A DNA stretch of 64,000 bases from contig CANLYR010000010.1 in NCBI GenBank assembly GCA_947495425.1, positions 1-64,000 on the forward strand, in the 5' to 3' direction. This DNA is from an uncultured Aquimarina sp. GTDB taxonomy: Bacteria > Bacteroidota > Bacteroidia > Flavobacteriales > Flavobacteriaceae. Each line of letters opens with the position of its first letter. Position 1 is the stretch's first letter. This document shows positions 26,835 to 36,011 of the stretch, piece after piece. A program made the translations under genes and the position numbers. The notes below the pieces were generated by a model. The model did no database searches and was not told the DNA's origin. It worked only from the letters and a program-made list of their open reading frames with translations.

Positions 26835-28997
26835 ATGAAAAAGTTTTTATTGATCTTTCTGTTGGTAGTAGTAAGCACTTCTGTTTATGCGCAACAATAC
26901 AAGAGTCATAAAGTAGTCAAAGGGGATAATGTATATAGAATAGCAAAGCGCTATAATACAACTCCAGAGGCTATATATCGCATTAATCCAACGGCAAAAG
27001 ACGGGATTAAAGAGGGTGAGATTTTGGCGATACCGGTAGTTAATGATCAAGAATACAAAACTCATGTGGTAGAAAAGGGTGACACAGTATATAGTCTTTC
27101 AAAAAAATACAATATAACTACCGATACCATCTACATACTTAATCCCGAAGCGGCAAATGGTATTAATATTGGGCAAATTCTTAATGTAGGTAAGATTGAG
27201 AAGAAAGACCTAACCGCTATAGATGGCGCTTCAGAAGTTGGTAAAAATACTATTCTCGATAGTTTAAAAAGAAATACAGGTGAACGTAAAATTGTTCGTT
27301 TCATTACACATAAAGTAAAAAAGAAAGAAACTTTATACGGTATAGCAAAGAAATATAAGATTACGATAGAAGATATTAAAAGAAATAACAAAAGGCTGTA
27401 TTCTGAGCAAATCAAAAAGAAAGATAAAATTAGAATACCAGTATTTGCCAAAGACCCGATTTCTAGAGAAACTACTATAGATACCTTAAGTGTAAGCGAT
27501 AGACTTTCTATAACCACACAATATATCATAAAACCAAAAGATACTCGATATGCAATTGCTAGAAGGCATGGGATCACTATAGGAGAATTAGAAAAACTTA
27601 ATCCAAATATGAATCCTGATTTTCCTATTGGGATGCAAATTACTGTGCCAACATCGGTTTTTGTCCCGTTAAAAGAATCGATACAGCCAGCGTTTGAATT
27701 GTATGAAGTAAAACCTAAGGAGACTATTTTTGGAATCTTAAATCGTACCGGGATATCTTCGGATTCATTATTTAAAATGAACCCATACCTCAGAGAAGGA
27801 CTAAAAGAAGGTATGGTAATCACAATCCCCAAAGATACTTTAATAGTGGAGGAATTGGCTAAAACTAAGTTTATTGATTTACAAAGCAAGTTATATAATT
27901 TTAAACCTAAGAAAATAGCAGTAATGCTTCCTTTTAGTCTAGATACTTTGGATGTAAATGCTATACAACAAACCGAAGGTTATCTCAAAAATAAACAAAG
28001 CTTACGAATTTCATTAGATCTGTATAGTGGAGTTTTAATAGCAATAGATTCGGCTAGAACCAAAGGTATAACGACGGAGCTGACTGTTTTTGATACACAA
28101 AAAAATAAGAACAAGAAGCATATAAGAGCGCTGATGAGTGAAAATAATTTTGATGAAACAGATGCCATAATTGGTCCATTATATCAAGATAATTTGGAAA
28201 CTGTAGCTGCAGCACTAAAAAAATATAATACCCCTGTTTTTTCTCCAGCTTCGAGAAAAGAATCCAAAGTATATGATAATTTCTTTCAAACTAGGCCAAC
28301 AGATGTGATGCTCCAGGAAAAAATTATATCTTATGTTGAGCAAGATTCTACAGATAAGAATATCATCATCATTGTACAACAAGGAAAAAAACACGAAGCA
28401 ATTAAAGATACGTTGATTGCAAAATTTCCTGAAGCTAAAATCGCAAAAATAGAAGAGGGTAACTATTTGTATGAAGTGCGTCTTAATAAGGTTTTGGATA
28501 ATAATAAACCTAATTGGGTTTTTCTCGAATCTGATGATGTGGCAATGATCAGTAATGTTATTCCTTTACTCAATGCTAAATCTGAAAGCCATAAAATAAC
28601 ATTATTTACAACCGATAAAAATAATGCTTTTGATGATGATAATATTAAAAATGAGCATTTATCAAAGCTGCATATGCATTACCCTTCTGTAGATAAAGAA
28701 TTTGATGATAAGAAAGAAAATGACAAAAATGTAACCACATCATTCGTTAAAAGGTATAAGAAAGAATATGGTGTAAATCCAAATAATTGGGCAGTACGCG
28801 GGTTTGATATAGCATATGATATTTTAATGAGATTGGGTACTGCAGATGATATATATCATGCGGCTTCTTTTGATGGAACAACAGAATATGTGGAGAATAA
28901 ATTTAACTATATTAAAAAGCCTTTGGGAGGATATTTTAATAAAGCATCATACCTGATTAGATTTGATGATGATCTAAAATTGAAAGTTGTGAATTAA
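26835..28997 (+). CDS. Five-LysM protein with periplasmic-binding-like C-terminal domain
   Basis: 720 residues from ATG 26835 (start chosen because MKKFLLIFLLVVVSTSVYAQ is a clean signal peptide). Five LysM repeats at about 22-67, 74-118, 156-203, 229-275 and 289-334 would bind peptidoglycan. Residues ~360-720 resemble a type-1 periplasmic-binding fold (KIAVMLPFSLD, SLRISLDLYSGVLIAIDSA, DAIIGPLYQDNLETVAAALKK, PVFSPASRK), as in LpoA and branched-chain amino-acid binding proteins. It probably works at the cell wall, perhaps as a synthase activator; that role is inferred from the LpoA resemblance. Confidence 0.88.
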   Translation: MKKFLLIFLLVVVSTSVYAQQYKSHKVVKGDNVYRIAKRYNTTPEAIYRINPTAKDGIKEGEILAIPVVNDQEYKTHVVEKGDTVYSLSKKYNITTDTIYILNPEAANGINIGQILNVGKIEKKDLTAIDGASEVGKNTILDSLKRNTGERKIVRFITHKVKKKETLYGIAKKYKITIEDIKRNNKRLYSEQIKKKDKIRIPVFAKDPISRETTIDTLSVSDRLSITTQYIIKPKDTRYAIARRHGITIGELEKLNPNMNPDFPIGMQITVPTSVFVPLKESIQPAFELYEVKPKETIFGILNRTGISSDSLFKMNPYLREGLKEGMVITIPKDTLIVEELAKTKFIDLQSKLYNFKPKKIAVMLPFSLDTLDVNAIQQTEGYLKNKQSLRISLDLYSGVLIAIDSARTKGITTELTVFDTQKNKNKKHIRALMSENNFDETDAIIGPLYQDNLETVAAALKKYNTPVFSPASRKESKVYDNFFQTRPTDVMLQEKIISYVEQDSTDKNIIIIVQQGKKHEAIKDTLIAKFPEAKIAKIEEGNYLYEVRLNKVLDNNKPNWVFLESDDVAMISNVIPLLNAKSESHKITLFTTDKNNAFDDDNIKNEHLSKLHMHYPSVDKEFDDKKENDKNVTTSFVKRYKKEYGVNPNNWAVRGFDIAYDILMRLGTADDIYHAASFDGTTEYVENKFNYIKKPLGGYFNKASYLIRFDDDLKLKVVN

Positions 28998-29421
28998 TTT
29001 TTAAACCTCTCTTTGTTACGGTTAACCCCTTTAAATACTAGGGTTGTAGCGTGTTGAAAATAATGATCACAATGTGTATTTGAATTTACCACTAAAAAAA
29101 CACACATATTCATAGAAAAAAAAGAGATTTTTCTATATCTTTGATATTGTTAACGTTATATTTTTTTTATGATTCATTTATAGAAAAAAATCTCTTTGGC
29201 ACCATAATTGTTTTCATTAAAACATAAGGAATACACAAAAAAAATAAATCTGAATTGAGTTCTAGAATAGTATGTGTAATTTAAAAAATACGTGTATATT
29301 TAGAATCAATTAATAAGTCTTTTTTAAGGTAAGTCTGCAATATTTGCCCCGTATTGTACCCCTAGCTCCTTAAAAAACTAAATAAATATATAACTTTTGG
29401 TTGGGCATAATTGTTACAATT
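28998..29421. other. 424-bp intergenic region with inverted repeat and sigma-54-like site
   Basis: AT-rich, no supportable gene. It holds an inverted repeat with arms 29121-29137 and 29179-29197 (AAAGAGATTTTTCTATA against its near complement, two extra bases in one arm) and, overlapping the right arm, TGGCAC-N5-TTGT (29197-29211). No ORF with a credible start is visible, and the stretch before 29422 is a possible long leader for the DUF922 gene. Confidence 0.5.
29197..29211 (+). promoter_or_regulatory. Possible sigma-54 promoter
   Basis: TGGCAC, five bases, then TTGT gives a perfect -24 half and the right GG-N10 spacing, but the -12 is GT where GC is normal. Predicted start near 29223 leaves a 200-base leader before the DUF922 gene. 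No clear activator site upstream apart from the inverted repeat. Confidence 0.25.
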
Positions 29422-29958
29422 ATGAGTAAGTACTTTGCTATTATCATATTTTTATCTTTTACCTACAATAATGGATATGTTGGAAAGTTTTCTTACACCG
29501 AAAGGAGTGAATTAGCATGGTCTGATTTTAGAGGAAGGCCTCAAACAAATAGTACTTTTGATGCTAGTGTAAATACAGGAATAACTTACCAGTGGTCTTA
29601 CGGCAAAGATAAGGGTGATATTGAATTAAATTATCAGGTAGATAGCTTTTGCTATCCATCACTATCTTGGGTTAAACGTGGTCAGATGTCTGAAAATCTT
29701 CTCTCTCACGAGCAACTACATTTCGATATATCAGAACTACATGCTCGAATCATGAGAAAAAGACTGAAAGAGTATAAACCAGGAGAAAATATTAGAAGAG
29801 ACCTAAATAAAATGTATAAGCTGGTTGAAAGGATGAGGATTAATATGCAGGAGCGATATGATGAAGAAACGGATCATTCTAACAATATGGTCAATCAGAA
29901 GAAATGGGAGAAAAAAATACAAACATTAATGTGGTATTACCGAGACTATACCAAATAG
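29422..29958 (+). CDS. DUF922-type predicted secreted zinc protease
   Basis: 178 residues from ATG 29422; an upstream ATA/TTG region gives a longer frame without signal-peptide benefit. N-terminal hydrophobic segment (YFAIIIFLSFTY), then the family opening LAWSDFRGRP and a central HEXXH motif, SHEQLHFDISEL, followed by a helix rich in Arg/Lys. The DUF922 family is regarded as predicted secreted Zn-dependent proteases; activity is not demonstrated. C-terminal ~45 residues are charged helix (RMRINMQERYDEET). Followed by the small DUF3820-type gene after 28 bp. Confidence 0.78.
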   Translation: MSKYFAIIIFLSFTYNNGYVGKFSYTERSELAWSDFRGRPQTNSTFDASVNTGITYQWSYGKDKGDIELNYQVDSFCYPSLSWVKRGQMSENLLSHEQLHFDISELHARIMRKRLKEYKPGENIRRDLNKMYKLVERMRINMQERYDEETDHSNNMVNQKKWEKKIQTLMWYYRDYTK

Positions 29959-29986
29959 TCTGTTTTCCTCTTTTCATTACCTAGGG

Positions 29987-30217
29987 ATGAATATGAATCC
30001 ACAATTTCAAAAAGATTTTTTAGTAAAATTAGCGCACACCAAAATGCCGTTTGGGAAATATAAAGATCGTTATCTAGTCGATCTTCCAGAATATTATGTG
30101 GTATGGTATCGTAACAAAGGGTTCCCAAATGGATTGCTTGGCCAACAGTTACAAACGGTATACGAACTAAAAGTAAATGGGTTAGAGTATTTGGTAAGAA
30201 ATATAAGAAAGCTCTAA
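29987..30217 (+). CDS. DUF3820-type small protein
   Basis: 76 residues. The core reads AHTKMPFGKYKDRYLVDLPEYYVVWYRNKGFPNGLLGQQL, the FGK-G/D...LP..Y..W pattern of DUF3820, which also resembles the ExoX C-terminal module (compare the exonuclease at 5704-6483). Function unknown; a nucleic-acid-binding role is a reasonable guess. Two in-frame ATGs (29987 and 29993) are both possible starts. Same strand as the DUF922 gene, 28 bp after it. Confidence 0.85.
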   Translation: MNMNPQFQKDFLVKLAHTKMPFGKYKDRYLVDLPEYYVVWYRNKGFPNGLLGQQLQTVYELKVNGLEYLVRNIRKL

Positions 30218-30349
30218 TCACTAATTTATAAAATTCATTTTCAGAAAGTTCATTTTCTTACAAATTCGTTTCAGTGTCATTAAGCTAGATAATGTTAGTT
30301 CGATATAAACCTATCTGATATTTATTTAATGATATCATCTATTAGTTTC

Positions 30350-30768
30350 TTCCCGCCACGGTGGGCTAACGTGTGTATACAAATAATTTAAGTTTTTTAT
30401 GTTCCTTCCCCGCCACGGCGGGGAAGGTGTCCCGACCCATAGCGGGATGGTAGGGGTTAAAATTTCAAAATGCAAAGAGGTAGATGCTGTACATACTACC
30501 GTTCAATTCTATAGTTTTAAAAGGCAGAAAATGATAATAATGCGTGCATGCACCCCTTCCGGATTGACTATGTCAATCCACCTTCCCCTACCAGGTGAAG
30601 GAACTTTGACTGGTTTTTATTTTTCATTATTTGCAATAAAGTTGTGTACACACGGTAGCCTTCTGGGAGAAAGCTAGCATGCCTGCCTGCGAGTCAGGAA
30701 TGAGGGCTTTTCATAATAATTAATCTCACCGTAATCCATGCCTGACGGCAAGGCAGGCTCTCCCAGAG
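30350..30768. repeat. Cluster of nested palindromes in a 750-bp gene-free island (REP-like)
   Basis: Between 30218 and 30969 no gene is supportable, but GC-rich palindromes stand out against the AT-rich background. They are: 30350-30365 (TTCCCGCCACGGTGGG); a related perfect 11-bp-arm hairpin at 30404-30427; TCCCG/CGGGA at 30430-30447; GTGCATGCAC at 30544-30553; GGATTGAC/GTCAATCC at 30561-30579; CCTTCCCCT/AGGTGAAGG at 30581-30601; and a large inverted pair whose outer arms are TCTGGGAGA (30662-30670) and TCTCCCAGA (30759-30767), enclosing inverted copies of a GCCTGCCT..GTCAGG unit. This resembles dispersed palindromic elements of Flavobacteriaceae. Confidence 0.65.
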
Positions 30769-30969
30769 AGGGAAGGAGACTTAATATATTTATAAATTGG
30801 ATACTAGCTTTTTATCTAGGCTTTCGAATGAGTAAGCCTAAATATATACTCACCATAAATACCAAAATACACGGATAATGTTTCTTCATTACATTCAAAA
30901 AAATCGAATTGAAGTTTTTCTTTGCTATTTCTTTCACAAAGAGTAACAGATTTAATCTATTGTATTCAA

Positions 30970-32202
30970 TTATGATATCGATTCGCTTACTTTTGAGAAA
31001 ATATCTACATCTACCTGATTTTTGGTTAGATCGTCAAAAGTTTCTCTCTTGCGTATGAGGTGAGCTTCTTCATTATGCCATAATATTTCTGCCGGACGAA
31101 AACGTGAATTATAGTTACTAGCCATAGAAAAACAATAGGCTCCAGCATTTTTAAAAGCAATAATATCGCCTTCTGTTATTTCTGAAATTCTTCTGTTGGT
31201 TGCAAACGTATCGGTTTCACAAATATATCCTACAACAGAGTAAAAACGTTCTCTTCCTTCAGGATTAGAAATGTTTATGATCTCATGATGAGAATTGTAA
31301 AGCATTGGTCGGATAAGATGATTAAAACCACTGTCTATTCCTGCAAAAACAGTCGAGGTAGTCTGTTTTACCACATTTACATTGGCTAAGAAATATCCTG
31401 CTTCACTTACGAGAAATTTGCCAGGTTCAAAACCTAACGTTAGTTCTTTACCATATGCTGCACAAAAAGTATTAAAACGCTTCGTAAGTTTCTTGCCAAA
31501 TTCTTCAATATTAGTTTCTATATCACCAGTTTTGTAGGGTACTTTAAATCCACTACCGAAATCTATAAAATCGAGGTTGTTAAAGTTTTTCGCAGTATCA
31601 AACAAGATTTCACTAGCATATAAAAATACATCGATATCCAGAATATCACTTCCTGTATGCATATGTATCCCATTAATATTCATCCCAGTGTTTTCAACGA
31701 TTCTTAGAATATGAGGGATTTGATGAATAGAGATTCCAAATTTACTATCAATATGTCCCACAGAAATATTGCTGTTACCACCAGCCATTACATGAGGATT
31801 GACTCGTATGCAGACAGGAACGCTAGGATGTTTTGTTCCAAATTGTTCTAGGATCGAAAGGTTGTCAATATTGATTTGCACTCCCATTGCAGAAACTTGC
31901 TCTATTTCTTCAAGAGAAACACCGTTGGGGGTAAAAATGATATCTTCTGGTTTTACGCCAGCTAATAATCCTAATTTAACCTCTTGAATAGAAACTGTAT
32001 CCAGCCCTGCACCCAATGAATTCATTAGTTTCAAAATAGCAAGGTTAGACAATGCCTTTACAGCATAGTTAAGCTTTAATCGTTTCACGTTTTTAAACGC
32101 ATCTGTAAGACGATTATATTGTGAACTAATTTTTGATGAGTCATATACATATACGGGACTCCCAAACTCTCTTGCTATTGCTAATAAATTTTTATTTTCC
32201 AT
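30970..32202 (-). CDS. lysA: Diaminopimelate decarboxylase
   Basis: 410 residues. PLP-dependent fold-III enzyme, last step of lysine synthesis from meso-diaminopimelate. PLP Lys lies in LNYAVKALSNLAIL near residue 49, the HMHTGSDI motif near 192 and a glycine-rich phosphate loop (IDFGSGFKVPY) near 225; the catalytic Cys is in GYICETDTFA. Stand-alone gene on the minus strand, with 154 bp to the divergent Lon-N-like gene. Confidence 0.96.
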   Translation of the reverse strand: MENKNLLAIAREFGSPVYVYDSSKISSQYNRLTDAFKNVKRLKLNYAVKALSNLAILKLMNSLGAGLDTVSIQEVKLGLLAGVKPEDIIFTPNGVSLEEIEQVSAMGVQINIDNLSILEQFGTKHPSVPVCIRVNPHVMAGGNSNISVGHIDSKFGISIHQIPHILRIVENTGMNINGIHMHTGSDILDIDVFLYASEILFDTAKNFNNLDFIDFGSGFKVPYKTGDIETNIEEFGKKLTKRFNTFCAAYGKELTLGFEPGKFLVSEAGYFLANVNVVKQTTSTVFAGIDSGFNHLIRPMLYNSHHEIINISNPEGRERFYSVVGYICETDTFATNRRISEITEGDIIAFKNAGAYCFSMASNYNSRFRPAEILWHNEEAHLIRKRETFDDLTKNQVDVDIFSKVSESIS

Positions 32203-32356
32203 CGTGTCACAAATTAAAGCTTACGAAATTATCAATAAAATCAGAGATATTGATAGCTTATAAAGAAAAAATCTATCGTAATGGTATATTTTGAGATTTT
32301 TAACTTGTGTTTAAGCCTAATACTGGGAGTTATTAGTATTTTTATTTAAAAAAAAT

Positions 32357-32992
32357 ATGTTACCTCTTTTTCCATTGCAAACGGTGGTTTATCCGGGAGA
32401 ACGTCTTCCTTTACATATATTTGAGGAAAGATATCAGCAGTTAATTAATGATTGTGAAGAAGAAAATATATCCTTTGGTGTTCCTACATATATTGATAAG
32501 AAATTAGAATATGGTACCGAGGTAAAACTCCAAAAAATTGCTAAAAAATATCCAGATGGTCCATGCGATGTCATATGTATTGGTACAAGAATTTTTAAGA
32601 TAAAGAGTTTTTATCAACAGTTACCTGGTAAATTATACGCCGGTGGTGAAGTAGAGTTTCTTACTGATAATGATGGAAGTGCAGAAGAATTACAAGAAGA
32701 ACTGCTAAAAAATATTGCGATATTATATGTTGAATTAACTATCGAAAACCCACCCGTGTTTAATATTCCTTTTGTAAGCTATCAGGTTGCTCATAAAATT
32801 GGTCTCACCTTACAGCAAGAATATCATCTGTTAAAGCTTCGCAGTGAATTAGAGCGTCTTAACTATCTTATTGGTCATCTTAAAATGACTATTCCGGTAG
32901 TAAGAGAAATGAATAAAGCAAAAGAGGTTATTAAGATGAATGGACATTTCAAAAACTTTGATCCTTTGGATTTTGAAGATTTTAAATTGTGA
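32357..32992 (+). CDS. Lon-substrate-binding (LON N-domain) protein
   Basis: 211 residues that correspond to the N-terminal substrate-binding domain of Lon protease, without the ATPase or peptidase: LPLFPLQTVVYPGERLPLHIFEERYQQLINDCEEE at the start and repeated beta strands, followed by a helical end (LLKLRSELERLNYLIGHLK). Such free-standing LON domains are common in Bacteroidota; their function is not known. Located between lysA and sucC. Confidence 0.9.
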   Translation: MLPLFPLQTVVYPGERLPLHIFEERYQQLINDCEEENISFGVPTYIDKKLEYGTEVKLQKIAKKYPDGPCDVICIGTRIFKIKSFYQQLPGKLYAGGEVEFLTDNDGSAEELQEELLKNIAILYVELTIENPPVFNIPFVSYQVAHKIGLTLQQEYHLLKLRSELERLNYLIGHLKMTIPVVREMNKAKEVIKMNGHFKNFDPLDFEDFKL

Positions 32993-33106
32993 TCCATAAT
33001 GTCCAGGTTTATAGACAAATTTTGAAATTTTTTTATACTAATTTTAAGGTTACAGATCTTCAATCTTTTTTACATCAAAAGACTGGCACAGTAACTTCAC
33101 TTTTCC

Positions 33107-33114
33107 TATTTTTG
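33107..33114 (+). promoter_or_regulatory. -7 promoter box (TATTTTTG) of sucC
   Basis: Perfect TAnnTTTG, 33 bases before the sucC ATG. The predicted start near 33118 gives a leader of about 29 bases. No distinct -33 box. Confidence 0.45.
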
Positions 33115-33146
33115 AAACTCCTATAAAAAAGGCAAAATATAACATT

Positions 33147-34340
33147 ATGAATTTACATGAATATCAAGGTAAAGAGATATTAAATAGCTTTGGCGTGCGT
33201 ATTCAACGCGGTATTGTGGCGCAAAATGCACATGAAGCAGTAGCTGCAGCAAAACAACTTACTGCTGAGACCGGAACAGGTTGGCATGTAATAAAAGCAC
33301 AAGTACATGCTGGTGGACGAGGAAAAGGTGGTGGAGTAAAGCTTGCCAAAAACCTACAAGAAGTAGAAGAAATCGCAGGACAAATCATAGGGATGAATTT
33401 GATAACACCTCAAACTTCAGCAGAAGGGAAAAAAGTTCATCAAGTACTGGTCGCAGAGGATGTGTATTATCCAGGAGCTAATGAGCCGGATGAGTACTAT
33501 ATGTCTGTGTTGTTAAATCGTACTACAGGTCGTAATATGATCATGTATTCTACAGAAGGTGGAATGGATATCGAAACTGTAGCAGAAGAAACACCGCATT
33601 TAATCTTTACAGAAGAGATTGATCCTTCTGTTGGATTACTGCCTTTTCAAGCTAGACGTGTAGCATTTAACCTTGGATTAAGTGGCGTTGCATTTAAAGA
33701 AATGACAAAATTTGTAATGGCTCTATATACAGCTTATGATAAGTCCGACGCTTCATTATTTGAGATCAATCCAGTCCTTAAGACTAGTGATGACAAAATT
33801 ATGGCTGTTGATGCAAAAGTTACAATAGACGATAATGCACTATATCGCCACAAGAATTACGTGGATATGCGTGATATTCGAGAAGAAAACCCTGTTGAGG
33901 TAGAGGCGAATGAGTTGGGTCTTAATTATGTTGATCTCGATGGTAATGTAGGATGCATGGTTAATGGGGCTGGTCTTGCAATGGCTACCATGGATTTGAT
34001 CAAGCAAGCAGGTGGTGAGCCAGCTAATTTCCTTGATGTAGGAGGTACAGCAGATGCTAAGCGTGTAGAAGAAGCATTTAGAATTATTTTGAAAGATGAT
34101 AATGTAAAAGCTATATTAATAAACATTTTTGGAGGTATCGTTCGCTGTGATCGAGTTGCCCAAGGTGTTGTAGATGCATATAAGAACATGGGAGACGCAA
34201 TTAAAATACCTATTATTGTTCGCCTACAAGGTACTAATGCAGATATAGCAAAAGAATTAATCGATAATAGTGGATTGGATGTGCAAAGTGCTGTTCAGTT
34301 TCAAGAAGCTGCTGATAAGGTTCAAGCTGTATTGGCTTAA
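33147..34340 (+). CDS. sucC: Succinyl-CoA synthetase beta subunit (ADP-forming)
   Basis: 397 residues: ATP-grasp domain (MNLHEYQGKEILNSFGV start; HVIKAQVHAGGRGKGGGVKLA phosphate loop near 47) and C-terminal ligase domain with the ALLI-type loop GNVGCMVNGAGLAMATMD, GGTADAKRVEEAF and NIFGGIVRCD. Makes ATP from succinyl-CoA in the TCA cycle with the alpha subunit SucD, which is not next to it here. A strong terminator follows, so it is a single-gene unit. Confidence 0.97.
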   Translation: MNLHEYQGKEILNSFGVRIQRGIVAQNAHEAVAAAKQLTAETGTGWHVIKAQVHAGGRGKGGGVKLAKNLQEVEEIAGQIIGMNLITPQTSAEGKKVHQVLVAEDVYYPGANEPDEYYMSVLLNRTTGRNMIMYSTEGGMDIETVAEETPHLIFTEEIDPSVGLLPFQARRVAFNLGLSGVAFKEMTKFVMALYTAYDKSDASLFEINPVLKTSDDKIMAVDAKVTIDDNALYRHKNYVDMRDIREENPVEVEANELGLNYVDLDGNVGCMVNGAGLAMATMDLIKQAGGEPANFLDVGGTADAKRVEEAFRIILKDDNVKAILINIFGGIVRCDRVAQGVVDAYKNMGDAIKIPIIVRLQGTNADIAKELIDNSGLDVQSAVQFQEAADKVQAVLA

Positions 34341-34370
34341 TAAACTAATAATTAGTTTTTATTATATAGT

Positions 34371-34404
34371 AGAGCGATCTTGTCTAAGGTCGCTCTTTTT
34401 TTTT
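34371..34404 (+). terminator. Rho-independent terminator of sucC
   Basis: Stem of 11 bp (arms 34371-34381 and 34386-34396, one wobble) with a GTCT-type loop, followed by nine T residues. It starts 31 bp after the sucC stop. Confidence 0.85.
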
Positions 34405-34408
34405 GTAT

Positions 34409-34955
34409 AAACCCTAACTAGGGTTTGCTGAGAAACTAACTTGCTAAATTTAACTTTTTGTCATTAAGAATATTGTGTTGATGATTGATATCTTAACATA
34501 TTGTAAGATGCAAACTTATTGTTAACTTGGATTAAATAAGTTTCCATTATGATTCCTTATATTTCATATTTTCAGTTGAGTATTGAAGAATTTAAGACTC
34601 CTTTTCAGACGATCTTACTTTCAGATAATAGTTGGGTGGTAGATAGTGAAATATTTTCATGGGGCACGTTTGCTTGCAGCTATATCTATGATGAACACTA
34701 GACAAGGTCGGTCTAGGATCTTGTCACGGATTGTATTAGGCACCTTGATTATGAGGTATATGGAGAAACTAGATAACAGAGTAGGGCTATCGCTGCCATT
34801 TAAGAAAATCCTTATATGTAGTTTTGTTGGGTTAAAAGAGTTTACTCCTCATCCAGTTTTTGCTCCCTCCTTATTTGCAGAACTGCAAAAACGAGTTGGC
34901 GTCGATGTTTTTTGATCTATTAAATACCAAGTTGATAATCGTCATCAGTAAAAAA
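34409..34955 (+). pseudogene. Decayed IS1182/IS5-like transposase fragment
   Basis: Transposase-like fragments occur in successive frames. Frame from ATG 34549: LSIEEFKTPFQTILLSDNSWV. A shifted frame from ~34646 gives VLGTLIMRYMEKLD. The next frame carries ENPYM flanked by in-frame TAA and TAG where Gln is expected (CAA to TAA, CAG to TAG). A further shift yields VGLKEFTPHPVFAPSLFAELQKRVGVDVF, and another continues FDLLNTK. These match the N-terminal region of IS1182-like transposases. The C-terminal catalytic part is absent. A palindrome with arms AAACCCT/AGGGTTT (34409-34426) upstream could mark the left end. A dead remnant, not a functional gene. Confidence 0.7.
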
Positions 34956-35107
34956 AGGACGAGAACCCTACTCTAGGCAAAGAAAAATAAACACAAAGCT
35001 GTACATCGAAAAATGAATCGTTAAATTTGTATTATATTTAATAGGTATTGCATTATTGACATGGCATATGTTTTGATACATAAAATAAATACACTGAAGA
35101 TTTAGAT

Positions 35108-35950
35108 TTGGAAAAATTAATATATTTAGATAGTTATGATAATGAAATAAATTACTCAGAATTCAGAAAACTGGAAAAGAACTTATCTTTTAAAGGTTTT
35201 GCAATAAAACATGTGGTAAGCGAAACAGAAAACTATTATATAAAGAACAGCATATTTAAAGTAAACGCTGGTCAATATTTATTAGGTAATGCTACAACAA
35301 CATCAGATGTTACTATTAATAGTCTTAATTCTACTAAAGGGATATGTATAAATATTGCTCCAAAAGTAATTTTAGAAGTTTTAGAGTCGTACAAAGATGT
35401 TTCAACAGAATTAAATCAATTTTTATTGACTGATAATTTTATGATCAATACCTATAATGAAAATTCAACTTATTTAGGGAAATTTCTCAAAAATTTCTCT
35501 ACTCATGTTAAGAGAGCTGAAATATCTAATTTGAACATTGAAACTTTTTATAGCCTAACAGAAGCTATAATTAGGGATCAAAATACTATTAGAAAACATT
35601 TAGAGTCTATTGATTTTAAGCGTAAAGTAACCAAAGAAATGAATATGAGATCTGTCTTATTGGTAAAAGAGTTTATAGATGATAACCCTTTTGAAGATCT
35701 GAATTTGAATTCATTAGCATCTATCGCTCATCTTTCAAAATACAATCTTATTCGTATATTCAAATCTGTTTTCTTCTTAACACCTTATCAGTATGTCCTT
35801 GCTTTAAGATTGGATTATGCAAAAACTTTTCTTCTTGGAGGAATGTCTGCAAGTTCTGTATCAACAGATGTTGGATTTTCTGATCTGCAGAGCTTTAGCA
35901 AAGCTTTTAAAAACAAATTTGGATTTTCGCCATCTCAATTAAAAAAATAA
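35108..35950 (+). CDS. AraC-family transcriptional regulator
   Basis: 280 residues from TTG 35108. N-terminal ~170 residues are not recognised (possible ligand-sensing domain with no cysteine). C-terminal ~180-280 holds the two helix-turn-helix units: LNLNSLASIAHLSKYNLIRIFKSVFFLTPYQYV and SSVSTDVGFSDLQSFSKAFKNKFGFSPSQL, typical AraC. Probably controls a nearby gene, the Ycf48-like gene 62 bp downstream being the obvious candidate. Codon use is AT-rich like the surroundings. Placed just after the decayed transposase. Confidence 0.88.
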   Translation: MEKLIYLDSYDNEINYSEFRKLEKNLSFKGFAIKHVVSETENYYIKNSIFKVNAGQYLLGNATTTSDVTINSLNSTKGICINIAPKVILEVLESYKDVSTELNQFLLTDNFMINTYNENSTYLGKFLKNFSTHVKRAEISNLNIETFYSLTEAIIRDQNTIRKHLESIDFKRKVTKEMNMRSVLLVKEFIDDNPFEDLNLNSLASIAHLSKYNLIRIFKSVFFLTPYQYVLALRLDYAKTFLLGGMSASSVSTDVGFSDLQSFSKAFKNKFGFSPSQLKK

Positions 35951-36011
35951 GCAATTTTTGACAACCTAATTTTCAAGGGGCTTACTATTTTGGTAAAAAA
36001 ATGTAGCAAGA

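Noticed and set aside
27131-27889. A 252-residue open frame on the minus strand across the LysM gene
   Set aside because: It lies wholly inside the LysM gene on the opposite strand, its product is hydrophobic noise from antisense reading of the repeat motifs, and the plus-strand protein has clear domains and a signal peptide.
30399-30677. A 92-residue frame through the palindrome island
   Set aside because: It crosses the hairpins, has no recognisable domain, and its composition follows the repeats rather than coding use.
33081-33100. TGGCAC near 33084 before sucC as a sigma-54 promoter
   Set aside because: The downstream TTGC is missing at the required N5 spacing; a standard TATTTTTG box at 33107 explains transcription.
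34646-34915. 89-residue frame as a functional small protein
   Set aside because: Its sequence fits only fragments of a transposase interrupted by frameshifts and stops in the adjacent frames.
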